From positions 11,862,991 to 11,926,990 of the forward strand of contig NC_083646.1 in assembly GCF_963576545.1 (NCBI RefSeq): a stretch of 64,000 bases of DNA. The letters are read 5' to 3'. The notes beneath the pieces are model-generated. The model saw only the letters and a list, made by a program, of their open reading frames with translations. It was not told where the DNA came from and searched no databases. Source of the DNA: Limanda limanda. Taxonomy: Eukaryota; Chordata; Actinopteri; Pleuronectiformes; Pleuronectidae. Made by a program: the position numbers and the translations under genes. This document shows positions 25,901 through 39,200 of this stretch, piece after piece; within the stretch, counting starts at the first letter, position 1; every line of letters begins with the position of its first letter.

Positions 25901-28900
25901 CCCATGACGCCGCCCTGAAGCAGCGTGCGCGGTCCCGAGTGTTTACGGTCTAGACCAGAGCGCGCCTCCACAGAGGAGCTGCACATGTGGATAAAGCGAA
26001 ACATCTGCAGCTGGGAGCGAGAAAACCGAGATGTGCACATGAAGAGTCAGAGCAGGAGCGTCACACTGGAGTCAATCTGATGTACTTTCACACAAACATC
26101 GCACACACAACCACAAGAACCGTGTCTGTAGTTCACTGATCCTCTAGCGTGTGACCACAGACACACAACAGACACACACACTGAACAGGAGAGACCCTGA
26201 GCTCCATGATAGAGCTGCACACAACCTAAGAATAGGTGGATCAATAATTGGAAAAAAACAAACTGAACTCAATTATAAACGTACCATCTACGGCATCCAT
26301 CTTCACCCTTCAATTAATTTACTAATTTAACCCCCCCCCCCTACCTACAGCAAAGTGCAAAAGTATTCAAATGTGGAATTTAACATCTAAATCTTTTCTG
26401 CTTAAGTATTTAAGTTTTCAATTAAATAACTGAATTAAGTTTGTAACCAGATTTCTTCCAAATGATCTGCAATCAGTCAGGAGCACGCTAACAGCTCAGT
26501 GTCATGTCCTGGTGGTGCCATGGTAACACTATGACTGTACATAATGGACACTGACCGAAGAGCTGAAGTTACCAGTAAGATGCCACTTGGGGGAGCTACA
26601 ACACTGAGAAACTGTGTGGTCCCTCTTCATAGTAAAGTGCATGGAATGCATGTGAGGATATGAGACCCTTTTCTCAATGATGCCGTCTATGTAAGCCTTT
26701 AACGATCAACATGTATTCAGACGCCCATCAATGAATTTTCATCCCACCGAGACCATTTTACTGCCGTTTTGCCCAGCTTTTCATAAACCCTTGGTGAATT
26801 TAAAATCTGGGACTAGTGTGACCATGTCCACAGTAAAATGAAGCTGAATGTACACACATGTACATAGATCCTATATTATAATATAAGCCAGCTACATCTT
26901 TTCAAGTGAAAAAAGATCTGCATGAAAAAAGGAGCTTTTAATTTGGCCTCGTGGTGCAAATACAGCAGAAATACGTAAGCACCAGTTTGTTTGTATGATT
27001 AACACTACACAAGCATTAAAGCCGCAATAAAACATGTCCATATGTCCAGTGAAGCGGACTCGATGCATGAATGCATTAAGGAGATTCATCCTTGTGTCAT
27101 ATTAATTCAACACTACATTTAGATGTAGCTACACAGCCACTGCTTGTTATTCTTTGAAATGGTGACCGAGGTCATGGCTGCTAAGTTAAGCTAATAGAGC
27201 CTGTGTGATAATGAGTAATGCGGTAGTTTAAAACTGACATCAGTAGTTGTTGCAACAAATTGGAATTACATTCCCAGAAAATAGGGTTTCCCATGAACTG
27301 TGTGTATTGTGGTGTGCAAATGTTTAGTGGAAACCACAAACTGAGGTAGTGAGAAAAAAGTGAGTTGAGGTCTTTGTAAGAGAAAATAAATGTCAAAAAC
27401 AGCAAAATTTAGACAGAGCACCGACTGCTTACAGTCAGTAACACAAACAAAATTACAGATATATTAAATGTGTGAGGATAATTGACAGAAGTCGTCCCAT
27501 TAAAGCACTAATAATAAAACAAAAAACAAAAAAACAAACAAGTCTGCTATATAATACTGTCATGTGTTCTGTAAAAAAAGGATGTATGCGAATTTAAAAG
27601 TGTCAAAATACTGCTGCGGAATGTGTGCATCACACCAGAAAGGATTGGACACTCGAAGACCAGTGATATAGCATCATTGATGAGAACAGCAGTAATAGCA
27701 ACTTCTCAATATACACAGACACACATCTTCAGTCATTTTCAAACAAACTTGTCTTAAGAGGAAAACGTAAAAGATGTTATTTACAAGAGCAATGCAAGTC
27801 TTCAGAAGGTGCTGAGTGAGCATAAAGATATTTAACAGTTTTTCTGTGCACACACCAAACTTATGGTGCTTGATAATTAGCGGTTGGATTGTGACTGCAG
27901 AGAAGACAGAGAACAGTTTACATAGAGTAGTAACAGACTTTGTGTGACATTCAGTAAAAGATCTCAGAGGACGTGCCAACACGGTGGTGACAAATATCTT
28001 TGTTGTTACATTTTTATAATGTATCTGTTTACCAGCTTTACACGGCAACATCTGCAGATGCCCAGTGTGTGTCGATGAAGATGTACTTTCAGGTCAACTT
28101 GTGAATGAGCAAAGGAGACACCACACACACACACACACACACACTCCATGATCAGACAAACTCTGGAGATATGAGGCTTGGATAGAAACACTCAGCCTGC
28201 ACCTCTCACTGTGTAGATACACATCAGTGCAGGGCAGAGAGCAGCATCACGGCAACAGCTCCTGTATAAGACAGCTGCTGACGTCGTGCTGACTCATGTT
28301 TGAGTGTTTTTGGGCGAAGCCAAGTGAGCACAAGGGGACTTGGGGGCGAAAGCATGAAAGAAGCAAAGAAATAAATCAGAAGGAGGGGGCCAAAACTGAA
28401 ATATTTAAAGAAACCATTTTAAAAACAATCCTAACTGGCTCAAATGTAATTTCATGTGGGTGCTGCTGCTAGAAAATTACCACAACTATCTTGTTAAGAA
28501 AAACAAAACAAAACACAAAAAAGCGCAAACAAAATAATAATGGAAATGGCAGCAGCTGTGTAGGTTAATGAGAAGTTTCTTGGTGAACAGGCAGAAAATA
28601 CAGCCCTACAGCGCAGTTAAACTAAGAGAGCGCAATTCAAGACTAATAGTGACCAAATAAAATACCTCCCCCCCAGTTGAGTTGAAACTCTGGATTTTAT
28701 TCAAGTCAGTACATGTTGAAGCCGAGCAAGAGTGTGGTCCAACCTGAAGTCTCCCCCCCCACCCGCCATCCTCTACGGAGTATCTTGATGACTCGAGTCT
28801 AACTTGAAGCGCGCACAGGCAGACATTAATGTTAGAAATAAAAAACAGAATTATCTTCACCCTCCTCTTCTGCGTGGTGGTTTTTCAAAAAGGAGGACAG

Positions 28901-30247
28901 AAAGGAGCGACAGATAACTGCAGAGAAATTCTTCGGGAGCTAAAAGCTTATCCAAGGCCTCAATCACAGTAAAGACGAGAGGTGCGTGAGAGGTGGTCGT
29001 TTTCCTCTAGCCAGAAACAAGAGCTTGAAGAGAAAAAGCTGCATCATCTTAGTTTCCTTTTTTATATTTACAAGCTTAGAAATATACAGTGGGAGAAATA
29101 GAAAGGTGAAAAAAGGGTTTTAGCAGGAGAAGAATATTATTTACAGCAGGTTCTCTGGAAATATGAACACGTGTTAACCTCAACTGCGACACAAATCTCA
29201 TTACTTCAAATGAGAAATACCTTTTTTTCCCAGACAAATAGACGCACTCACACGAAGAAAAAGATAACTTTCAAACCAACATTCATCGTTTCGATTAAAC
29301 ATTTTAAAAGCAATAGTTTGACATTTTTGAAACTGTGATTAGTTTTTTGGGGGGATAAATCTGTCTTTCAAAAATTAAGCTGGTGATAAAATATGATTAG
29401 CGTAGCATAAAGACTGGAAATGGGCAAATAGCTTTTATGCTTCAGTAACACTGTTGATCTGCCTGCTGTGAACGAGAGCAAACTTCCTGGAGTCCTGCTG
29501 TCGCTGTCGGGTTAGTCAGGAAATCAACAGAGGCTCATTGAAGTCACTGTGCCCAGTGATGAAATGATTCACTGTGAACCACATGTCATCTTGATAGGTC
29601 AGTTTCATGTTCCAATACTTTAGAGGCGTTAGTACCTGGATTTATTTTTTAACATTTGGACAGAGCCAGGTAACAATTCCTCCCTTTTCCAGTATTTATT
29701 CCAGGCTAAGTTGGTTGTAGCTTCATTTTTAGGGAACAGATCTTCTCAACCAACTCTCAAAAAGAAAACAAATACGCTCATTTAATCAAACTATTGCTTC
29801 TCGTTTCTTTTCCTCTGTATCTCACGACAACCATTCCTTTTCACTCTCCGACTCGCTCTCAGGTGGTGTAACTCAAAATTCACACAGGTAGAACATTTCT
29901 AGGTATAGTTTAATTTCTGCTTCAACTATCTGTATCATTCCTATTGTTATGTCACTCTTGAACCTAATGAAACTACTTCCTAGTGTGTATGGAGAAATGG
30001 GAAGAAGGGACAGATTGAGGGTTGATACACAACACTCTAGCTTGAAGTCTTAGCTGTACAGTTTAAGGACGCTGCCTACGGAGCTGAAGCATGACAATTT
30101 AATCAGTTATTTACACATGACTCAAGGTAGTTTTTAAGCTAATTAACAGAGTAAAGATATCTGGGCTCATACCAGTGGGGCTAACACACACACTGCGCCG
30201 CTAGATGTGTGGCTTGCACTTCATTCAGCTTGTTATAGACGACCACT
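25900..30247 (-). other. rprd2 3' UTR and rprd2-tars2 intergenic region
   Basis: No coding exon was seen between the tars2 promoter and the rprd2 stop codon at 30248. The part nearest 30248 should be rprd2 3' UTR. A candidate minus-strand AATAAA (plus TTTATT) lies at 28696-28701, which would give about 1.5 kb of UTR; other AATAAA matches at about 29641 and 29694 fall inside a repeat. The remainder is AT-rich with short CA runs (for example 28122-28143) and a C run at about 26331-26341. Confidence 0.4.
29308..29799. mobile_element. fold-back (MITE-like) element with 14-bp perfect inverted ends
   Basis: The left end AAGCAATAGTTTGA (29308-29321) is exactly inverted at the right end (29786-29799). 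The interior holds AGCGTAGCATAAAGACTGGAAATG on the left and GGACAGAGCCAGGTAACAA, GGCTAAGTTGG and GTAGCTTCATTTT on the right. I recognise this as a widespread teleost element whose consensus ends read roughly AATAGTTTGACATTTTGGG. It encodes no protein. It lies 0.45 kb beyond the rprd2 stop codon and is probably transcribed in that 3' UTR. Confidence 0.6.
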
Positions 30248-33200
30248 TCAGTAGCGGGGGGGTAGGAAGGGTCTCTTCTGCCCGTGATGGAAAGGACCAC
30301 CTGCGAATGGAGGGCCGTGCCGCTTGCCCCCACGAAATCCCCCCATGTGGTGATCTTGGTTATGGTGGCCCCCCATGTGGTGATCTTGGTTATGGTGGTG
30401 GGGGGGTGTACGGCCTCGCAGCAGAGGTCTCTGTGACATGTGACCTGACAGGTTGGGGGGCCGAGAAGTGGGCAAGTTGAGGAGGGGGACGGGGTTGGAG
30501 GTTTGGTTGCGGGGCTGAGGTGGAGGACTGGCAGGGGGTTTCTGGAGCGGGGGGGCAGCGGACTGAGGAGGGAGGCGACCGGGGGCGGAGTCGACGGCCG
30601 GGGAATTAGGCGTGGAGGGAGAGGTCGTGGAGGATGTGGAGGAGGGAGAGCGGGGGGGAAGAGGTAGATTGAGTGGCTCCTTCACTCTGCCCAGTAGAGG
30701 TGGAGGGACACCAGGGGCGCCTGGACGGTGGAGGGGGGGGGCATGGCGTGGGAAAAAAGGCTCTTTAACTGTGCCAGGGCGGGGCATCTTATGGGGCTCA
30801 CCTAGCAATGATGTCATGAGGGGGGGAGGAGCACCTTTATTTCCTCTGCTCCCAATCCCGCCTCCTCGCTCAACACCGTCGGGTCTGATTTGGGGAGGAA
30901 GACATAGGGGACGGTCGAGGGGGACCAAGACTCCTCCCACCATGACGGCAGAGGGCAAGGAGCTGTGCTGTGGTAAAGGGGGGGGAGGGGGTCGGGGTAT
31001 TGGTGGAGGATTGCTGAAGAAAGAGGATGGAGGAGGGGGACCATGATGGTGGTGGTGGTGGTGTGATGGTGGAGGGTCCGTGTGGTAGGGCATTTGGAAC
31101 TGAGCTTGGGGAGGGAGGTGTGGGTGAGGGTGAGGATGGCCAGGAGGCGGGTGGAGATGAGGAGGGAGGAGGAGTTGTGGGTGAGGAGGTGGCATGGAGG
31201 GGTTCATGTCCTCTGCACCTCCCTGGCCGATGTTAAGAGGAGGCGGGCCAGTGCGGGGTGAGGGAGGCGGAGCTTCCATGTATTCTTCCTCTTCATACCA
31301 CATCGCTCCTCCTGGCCGGCCGCCAGCCCCTCCTCCTCCTCCTCCTACTCCTCCTCCTCGCCGAGAGCCCCGGCCAATCACGCGGATGCTCTCTACCGTC
31401 TTGATGCGCTCTCCAGCAAGGGGCCGATTAGAGTAGCTCAGAGTTTGGATCGGTGCCCCTTCAGTGCAGGGGGACACGAGGGTCTCGATGCGATGGTACT
31501 GCCCCTCCTTCCCATTGTCTTCTCTTTTTCCACTCAGACTTCCGTCATCTGAGCCAGTGCTGGTCTTACGAGAGCCTGAAGAGAGTCTCCTCTCTCCTGC
31601 TCTGTTGAGGCCCATCATCCTTAACTGGTTGTGTTGTCCATCTTTCTTACCCTTCATGTCATTACTGGGGGAGGAGGAGACCTGTCTCCTCATAATCATG
31701 GCTTCATCCTCCTTCAATTTTGTGCTGTTCTTTTTCCCAGCTCCATATCGGGAAGAAGAGGAGCTCAGGAACTCTCCATCGCTGCTGCCTCCTGACGGGG
31801 TGATCACAGCATCCCAGGGTTCCTTGCGGTAGGCTGTGGGTGAGAGGTTATGACCTCCAGAAGACCCTTGACATTCTGGCACACTCCCAGGCGTGTCCAT
31901 GATCTCATCCTGGGTGGGGGTTCCAGCCGCCTCATCTCTCACTGGAGTCCCCTCCACCCCATCGGGACTGGCATCACCTAGAGCAAGACTAAAACCTGGA
32001 TTACCCTGCAAGAAACTGTTGATTTTCGACTCTAGACTGGGGGGAGAGACAGAAGGAACTGTGGGACGAGGGGGAGGAGGTGGAGGAGGGGACAGCTGTC
32101 TCTCTTTTTCCCAGGTTTCTCTGGTTCTTCCAGATGCTTCACGTTTGAGGCTGTTCCCCAAACTGGGTTTTGTTTTTGGGGTCGTTGGGCTGAGTGGGGT
32201 TTTAACTGTTGAAGACTCGGGGGAGGTTCTGGTGGGAGGAGCCGAGGAGGTGTTTGTCACACTTTGCAGGAGGGAGGACAAACCTGTGCCAAGATAGAAA
32301 CACAGGGGGACAGATTAGATAATTGAATATCATCTTTAATTTAAAATACAAGCAGGGTTCCTAGATCTTACCTTGTGTGTTTGTTTTAGACAGAGCATTG
32401 AGTATGCCTTCAGGTGTGATGTCAACACGTGACAGGATGCTGGCCAGGGCAGGGCTAGGAGGGGTCACTTTGGAGGCTGCTGATTGGGTAGAGGGGGTGG
32501 TGGGAGTCCCAGGAGACGGCCGAGGTGACGAACTAGCTGCTGATAGACAGTCAAGGACAGAGAGACAGAATATTTGAAGCTCTAAACTAAAATCTTATAG
32601 CTGTAATCCTGCGCTGCACTACACCATGCAGTGATCATTTCTCAGGTCAGGTAAGACTTCTTCTCATTAAAGAAGGGGGGGGGGCACACAGAATCAAGCT
32701 ATTTGTACCACATAATTGCCTCATATCACATAAAGTTGTATTGTGTTGAATCTCACTGCACATCAACAGGGGTGAATCACACATTGGTTATTTACTTTAT
32801 AATATATGCAATGTATCGTATTGTTGGCATTAGGAGTGTGTTGCATCAGGAAGATGATTAAAACCATTTAATGCTACATTAAGGTAAACAATTACGTTTA
32901 AACAGAAACCTGCCACTGTTCTGCTCAAAAACAGTTACAACCAATAACTTCCAAAGAATAAAATACATTGTTCTTTCAGAAATGTCCCGTGTGTATCTGT
33001 CAGAACTTGACTGTGAATTTAACTGAGTCTCACAATGCCTATGATCCCAGGGGAATTGTTAAATACATGTTAACTATTGATCATTAATTTACCATCTTGT
33101 CCCAAACCCAAACAAACCTGTATTCTTCATAGCAGACGTGAGGGAGTTGAGAATGGAGCTGATCTTTCCTAAGTCGACCTTCGCCAGGTTGACTCCCAGC

Positions 33201-36200
33201 GGGCTGATGGGAGTACTCGGAGCAGAGGCAGAGGTGGGAGTCATTGTAGTCGTAGTAACAGCAGCTGTGTTAGCATTCGTCTTAACAGCCTTTGTAGGTG
33301 TAGTTGGAAGCTTTGGGGCCAAATCAGACTTTGTAGCCTTGGAAACAGCAGCAGATGCCTTTTCTTTCTTCTCATCTGTTGAGGACAATAATGCAAAAAG
33401 ACCTGATATGGTTTAAAATCTAAATCACATCCCTTCAACAGTGCAGACTCGATATGAATAGATTTTTTTAACACTGTAACCTTAGACCTAAAACACTCTG
33501 CAGCCACAAACCTGCTGTGGCAGCATCAGATTCTTCATCAGACATATCCATGTCCTCCATATCTCTGTTGTCAATTTGTATTTCTCCTTCATCCATTGCT
33601 TTGCCGTCCAGCTCTGGATCCACCTGGGCTCTAGTAGCCACCTGTCCCAGGAAGGGCGAGTCGGAGCCTGTCGGGGAGGGGGCATCTTCAGAGGGAGAGG
33701 GGATGGGGGAGTCGTCAGGTCCAGGAAGAGTCGACTTGAGGGAATCCAATTTCCTTTTCAGACTGGCCACACGGTTAGCAAAGGCATTGTATGCCTGAAC
33801 AGAACAGCAGCAAGAAAGTAAAAGAAACGGAATTAAACGAGAGATATGGAAAATAACGTCTAATTGAACATCTATTGTAATATTTATTCCTTTCTAGGAT
33901 CAATTCACCAACTTTCCTTACAAAGAAATACAGGAATCATGTCATTACAATACTCACATTGGCCACAATCTTAACCTCCTTGTACTGCATCTCGTAGAAA
34001 ATGTCTGCATTTCCCAAAGCTTCCAGCAGAGGAGGCCCTGTTATCAACTCTTGGTCCAGGAAGCTGACAAACTCCTGCAGCTTTACACTGCCGTCCTCAA
34101 CGTCCTTCGCAAACTTGTTCCCTCCTGCCTTGTCTGCAGCAGGAGAATTTGACAAGCAAAGGTTTAATACAAAACAAATTATGTTTCCTTAAAATTATTC
34201 AAATGACATTTAAGTTCCTTTACTTCTGTATCAGCCTTTTCACTAAAGCCATATCTACTCTCAATAAGTATATAGTAGTATAATATAGTCTAAAACCAAA
34301 ACATTCACTAGGCATGCTAGTGATCTCTTGTTTACAGCAGAATATACATTAGGTACTGAATCAACAGCATCAGTTAAAACGCAAATACTTGATACTATGG
34401 TAATCCTGAGGGTTAACTGTGAACTGCAACAAACAACTTTCTACTTAAAAAACATTGGCAGAAATCCCACAGACGACATCTACACCTCCCCTACAAATGA
34501 GTAATGTCTTATCACATGTCATGAAGAGGTGGGCGCATTAAGAGTCAGTTGTGTTTGGGACTTAAGACAAAGTGCAAAGGACAATGAGTTCATGTTGATG
34601 CAGAAATAAGCTTGGTGACATCTGACCTTTAAGTCTCTTGAGGGCCTCTGTGCTGCAGACATCCAGCCTGAGAGCTGCCAGCTGCTTCTCCTTGAGTTCC
34701 TCTTCGGCCACTGCTCTCTTGTGTTGCGACAACTGTTCGACAAGGGAGTGAGGCTGGAGAAGAGGAGAAAATTCAGTTTTACAGAGCAACGGTCGACAAT
34801 ATACGATATGCAGGACAAAGCTATTTAACACAACAAAAAACTTACTGTGAACTCGGCTACAATCTTGGACTTCAGCGCAGCTTTGTTGGTAGCTGGGGCT
34901 AAAAATAAAATATAAATGTTATATACACTGACAGTTGTTTCTGGAAATAATTCACCATCTAACATTAGTTGGATGCAACTTAAGACAACTGCACTATTAG
35001 ATTTGATTGACATGATGACAAACTGACTATTTGCAGGTGGAGCCTCTTTTTCCTTCTCCTTTTCCTTCTCCTTCTCCTTTTCCTTCTCCTTTTCCTTTTC
35101 CTTTTCCTTCTGCTTCTGCTTCTCTCGGTCCTTTTCCCTTTTGGTCAAGTTGGTTTTGAGCTGGGTGATGAGCTCCTCAGAATACACACTCCTCTGCTCC
35201 CAAATTGTTAGGATCCTCTCCACTGATCTTCGTACCTTTATATCCCTGTCATGGACAAATGATGACATAACATGACAACATGTACCAGATGAGCAGATTT
35301 GGAATCTTTTTAGCCAGTTATATCCATGAAAATGTAAAACAACAAAGACTTCTAACAAATGGTTAATAACACAGGTAAACACCAACCCTGACTACTTACC
35401 TAGTAAGCAGAACCGCATTAGGGAGAACCTCTGCAAAGGATGAACGAAAGACAATGGCGTTCTTTCTTTTGCAGTTTTGTATCACATCATTGGCAAGGTA
35501 GAAGAGATTCAAGCGGTGGGTGGTATCAGCTGAAAAAAGCAGAAAAACCAAGACGGTATTAGATAAGGACTGTACATTACTCTGGCGGTCTGATACCGGA
35601 ATGGTAAGATACATATGACGTAACTGCAAACTGGTTCTTTTGCAGCCAGGGACGTTTGTTAGAAAAATGTCCCACCTCTTCCTCCGTCTCCCCATGTTTG
35701 TGTCTGAAATGTCTGCGAATATACTTTACTTGTGGGTATTTGAAATGCAAGTAAGATTTAGAAATAAAGCTAGCCTAAAAAAAAGGTTTTTGCCCAGGCT
35801 GTGTCAAAAAATGTGGCAATGAATGAGAAGGAAATGTTTTTTTTTTTTTTTTAAATTTCGTTGGGGTGGCTTGGAGGGGTGTTTTCCTTAAGCAGATATA
35901 AATCCCTCAAAATTTGGAGGAAGACATTTTATAGCATGTGGACAATTTGTTTGCTTTACCCACCACTGCTGCTGATTTACAAGAAAGATTGATCTGAGAA
36001 GAAAAGTTGGCAAACAAGGTGAATGTAATGTAGAAGGACATGTCCAAAACAAGCACTGCATTTGCTGAATAGTGTTTTCAGAACTGCTGCAGAAAGCAGA
36101 GCAATATTAGTTAATATACCTTTGAGTTCTATTAAGAACATCTATAATTTAATCAAAACACTGAAACCTTGCTTGATTCTTTATTCCAATGAAAATACAA

Positions 36201-39200
36201 GGCTTAACTATCTATTTGTAATATTTAATATTGCTAAGATCAATTAGACTTATATGGAGTGGTTCCTGCATTATATAGCCAGAGCCGCAGACATGCCACA
36301 ATATGTTAGGTGCAACAAATCCACAGTTCAGTTCAGACCTATATTTCTGAGCTACTAGGTCACCAAAACGTTTCCACACTGCCGACTTGAATGTGCCAAT
36401 GGAATCTGTTATCTCTGGGTTATTATCTGTCCTGAACTAATTAAGATAACCAAACTATTTACTTGATTATGTTTGTCCCAAAAGATTTTTTTGACACATT
36501 TAGTTGGAAGTATCATGAATGATACAATCTTGCTGTATTCTGTTACAACATAAGGAACGTCATTATCAGTGTTTCAGTTTCATGACACCTCAACTCAATG
36601 ATAACTGTCTTTGTGTCAGCTGGGTTTCATACACAAGCCTTGAAGCATTGGATTAAATTACAGAATAGAAAAGATAAACAGAAGATTGACAAATGAAATA
36701 AAACAAACCAGTAAAAACAGACACTCCTAAATCTAAAAATATGTTTCCATGGTCACCTCACTTTAGCATTAGTGAGCCATTGCCATCAAAAGATATACAA
36801 TGGCAAGGACCGTATCATATCTACTGATCCCTTAAACAGCTCACTGAGACGCCGGATTTGAACAGAATTCAATTACAGACAATAAGCACAAGTGTTGGAT
36901 TATGTTCTCTGACTTCCGGGAAGAAAATACTGCCTTTTAGTTTGTTTACTGTGTCACATTTGAGCAGACGTCACAGCATCTTATATTCTAAAAGACAACA
37001 TTAATACCTCAGTAACATCAGCAAGTAGCTACCATTGTTTAAGACAAAAAAAAGTGCCACAATTTCCAAAAGCCACACATGGGCTGGTCACAGATGAGGT
37101 AAGTCATACCAATGCAGAAAGAAATTAAGAATCGAAAATACCATTCATCCAACAATATAAAATAATGTACGCGTCTCTACTCCTAAATATCAACATAAAT
37201 GTTACCCCAAAATATGAGGATTTTAAAATGTAAACACACTTTACACAGTGTTATACCCTTAACAAGCAGGGTCCACTTGAAACAGATTCATAATAATACC
37301 TCAAATTAAATGAGAATAAGAAGGAGCTGTATCTAGTGAGGAACAACACAACTCAACATGCACAAACACAGCCAAACACACAATACGTATGACATGTCAA
37401 GTGCGATGTCTCATTCAGTCCATACAACAAAGGTTTGTGTCATTTGTGAATGATCGTTGCACTTTCAAAGAATGATTTGTTGCTAATTTTCTCTCTGCTA
37501 CATTACAAACTGGAAAGAGTCTAGGAGTCTGAAAGTGATTTTTTCTTTTCACAAATGTGAAATGCAATTGCAACGCCAGAGCCTTTGAACAAAAAAGGCT
37601 TTCTTCAGCAAAATGACACATGCATAACAAATACTGTAACTATAAATAAATATAAAATATAAATATAAACCACTCCGATCAACATGAACCTATGCTGTAC
37701 ATTATAGGATATTTTTAAATGTCATCTACATTAGTAGCATTACAGGAAGGAAACGGAATCTTCTTTTTTATTATTCCATGTAATTAACATTGCAGTGCCT
37801 CATTAGATTATCAATCAATTAAGCTTGTTTACGGAGCATTTACAAAGCTACAACTGTTGCACCTCCAGTATACCCGAAAAAAATATCCCAGAAACAACTG
37901 GTGCTGAGTAATGAGGTCATGCTGCAGATATTCACATAATGTCTGACACTCATCCACACATGAGACAAGCTTTTGTCTCTTTTCTGAGCTAATAATTAAG
38001 TCAAAATTTGCAATAAAAAATTGAATCACATTCTGAAGCTAAAATAGCTCAGAGTAGAGCACAAACCTCCACCAAGGCCAAACAATAATATGAGAGTGAA
38101 AAAATTCACCCCTTAATCCACACAAAAAAATGCCGTACCCCTCCACCAAATTTGGGTATAATCTTGCAAACAAATAAACCAACAAACAGACATGGGTGAA
38201 AACATAACCTCCTTGGTGGTGTTGTGAAATAAACGAATATCTCCCTAGAAGGTCGGACAAAAGAAAACCCCTGTAGTCTTGACTGGAAACTGATAGACTT
38301 ACACCATGGATCACCTTTCTCCCTTTTCGGACATTTATAGAGCATTTTCTGATAGAAAGACCCAGTGGCAATAAATTATGATGACAGATCGGCCCTTGGT
38401 TACTTGTCGCTGTTCTCCATCAGAAAACAATGGCTTAGCCAGTGCACAGAAGTTTGTTACATGTTGTCAGCATAAGCTTTTGTCATTCATTGTTTTGTTA
38501 CCACTGTTGGAGGGGTGGGATTTTCTTGATGGCCGTAGCCACATGATGACTTAACAGACACTGACTATTTAACCAGAAACTCCTTAATGGATATTACAAA
38601 TCTACTAATTTCAGCACAGAGGCTCGTGATCACACAGATGGTAATATGATGTGTACAGACTGAAGTCCATTAACTGAAGTATCTGATTTGAGACACGGGA
38701 AAAACATTTTTTTTATTCATCCTAAACATTGACTAGGTTTTTACCAGCCTCTTCTACATCAACTAAACATTACTCCACCAGAGGAAACTCTTTCCAAACA
38801 AAAACGGGAAACTAAACTTCTTCAGCAGCCACTAAGTAAATAAGAATTTTCTTTTGAAACCGAAAACCAGCAGATCAAATCAATATTTGTTTTGTATGAT
38901 ACCAAATTCCCTCTCTTAACATTATATTCCATCCTTTATTGGTCAACATCAAGGCTTACACACCAAACTTTATCAGAAGAATGTGGGATAATTAAAAAGG
39001 TTTTTAAAAAATATATATTCTTTTCGGTTTCTAAACACTGCTAAATGCATATGTTAATACCAAGTACTGAGATGATATCAAACATGGTGCAAAATAACCA
39101 ACTTCAGAAACACTGTATACTGTTAGACTAAGCCATAAAGCTAACTCACAATTTCACTGTATAAAAAAGTGAAGATATGATGACATTGCAGATGAACCGC

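Noticed and set aside
30612..31236. Plus-strand open frames rich in Gly, Glu and Arg
   Set aside because: These are antisense shadows of the Pro/Ser/His-rich last exon of rprd2.
38039..38371. 110-residue minus-strand open frame in rprd2 intron 1
   Set aside because: It overlaps a dispersed repeat and shows no similarity to a complete retrotransposon protein that I can recognise.
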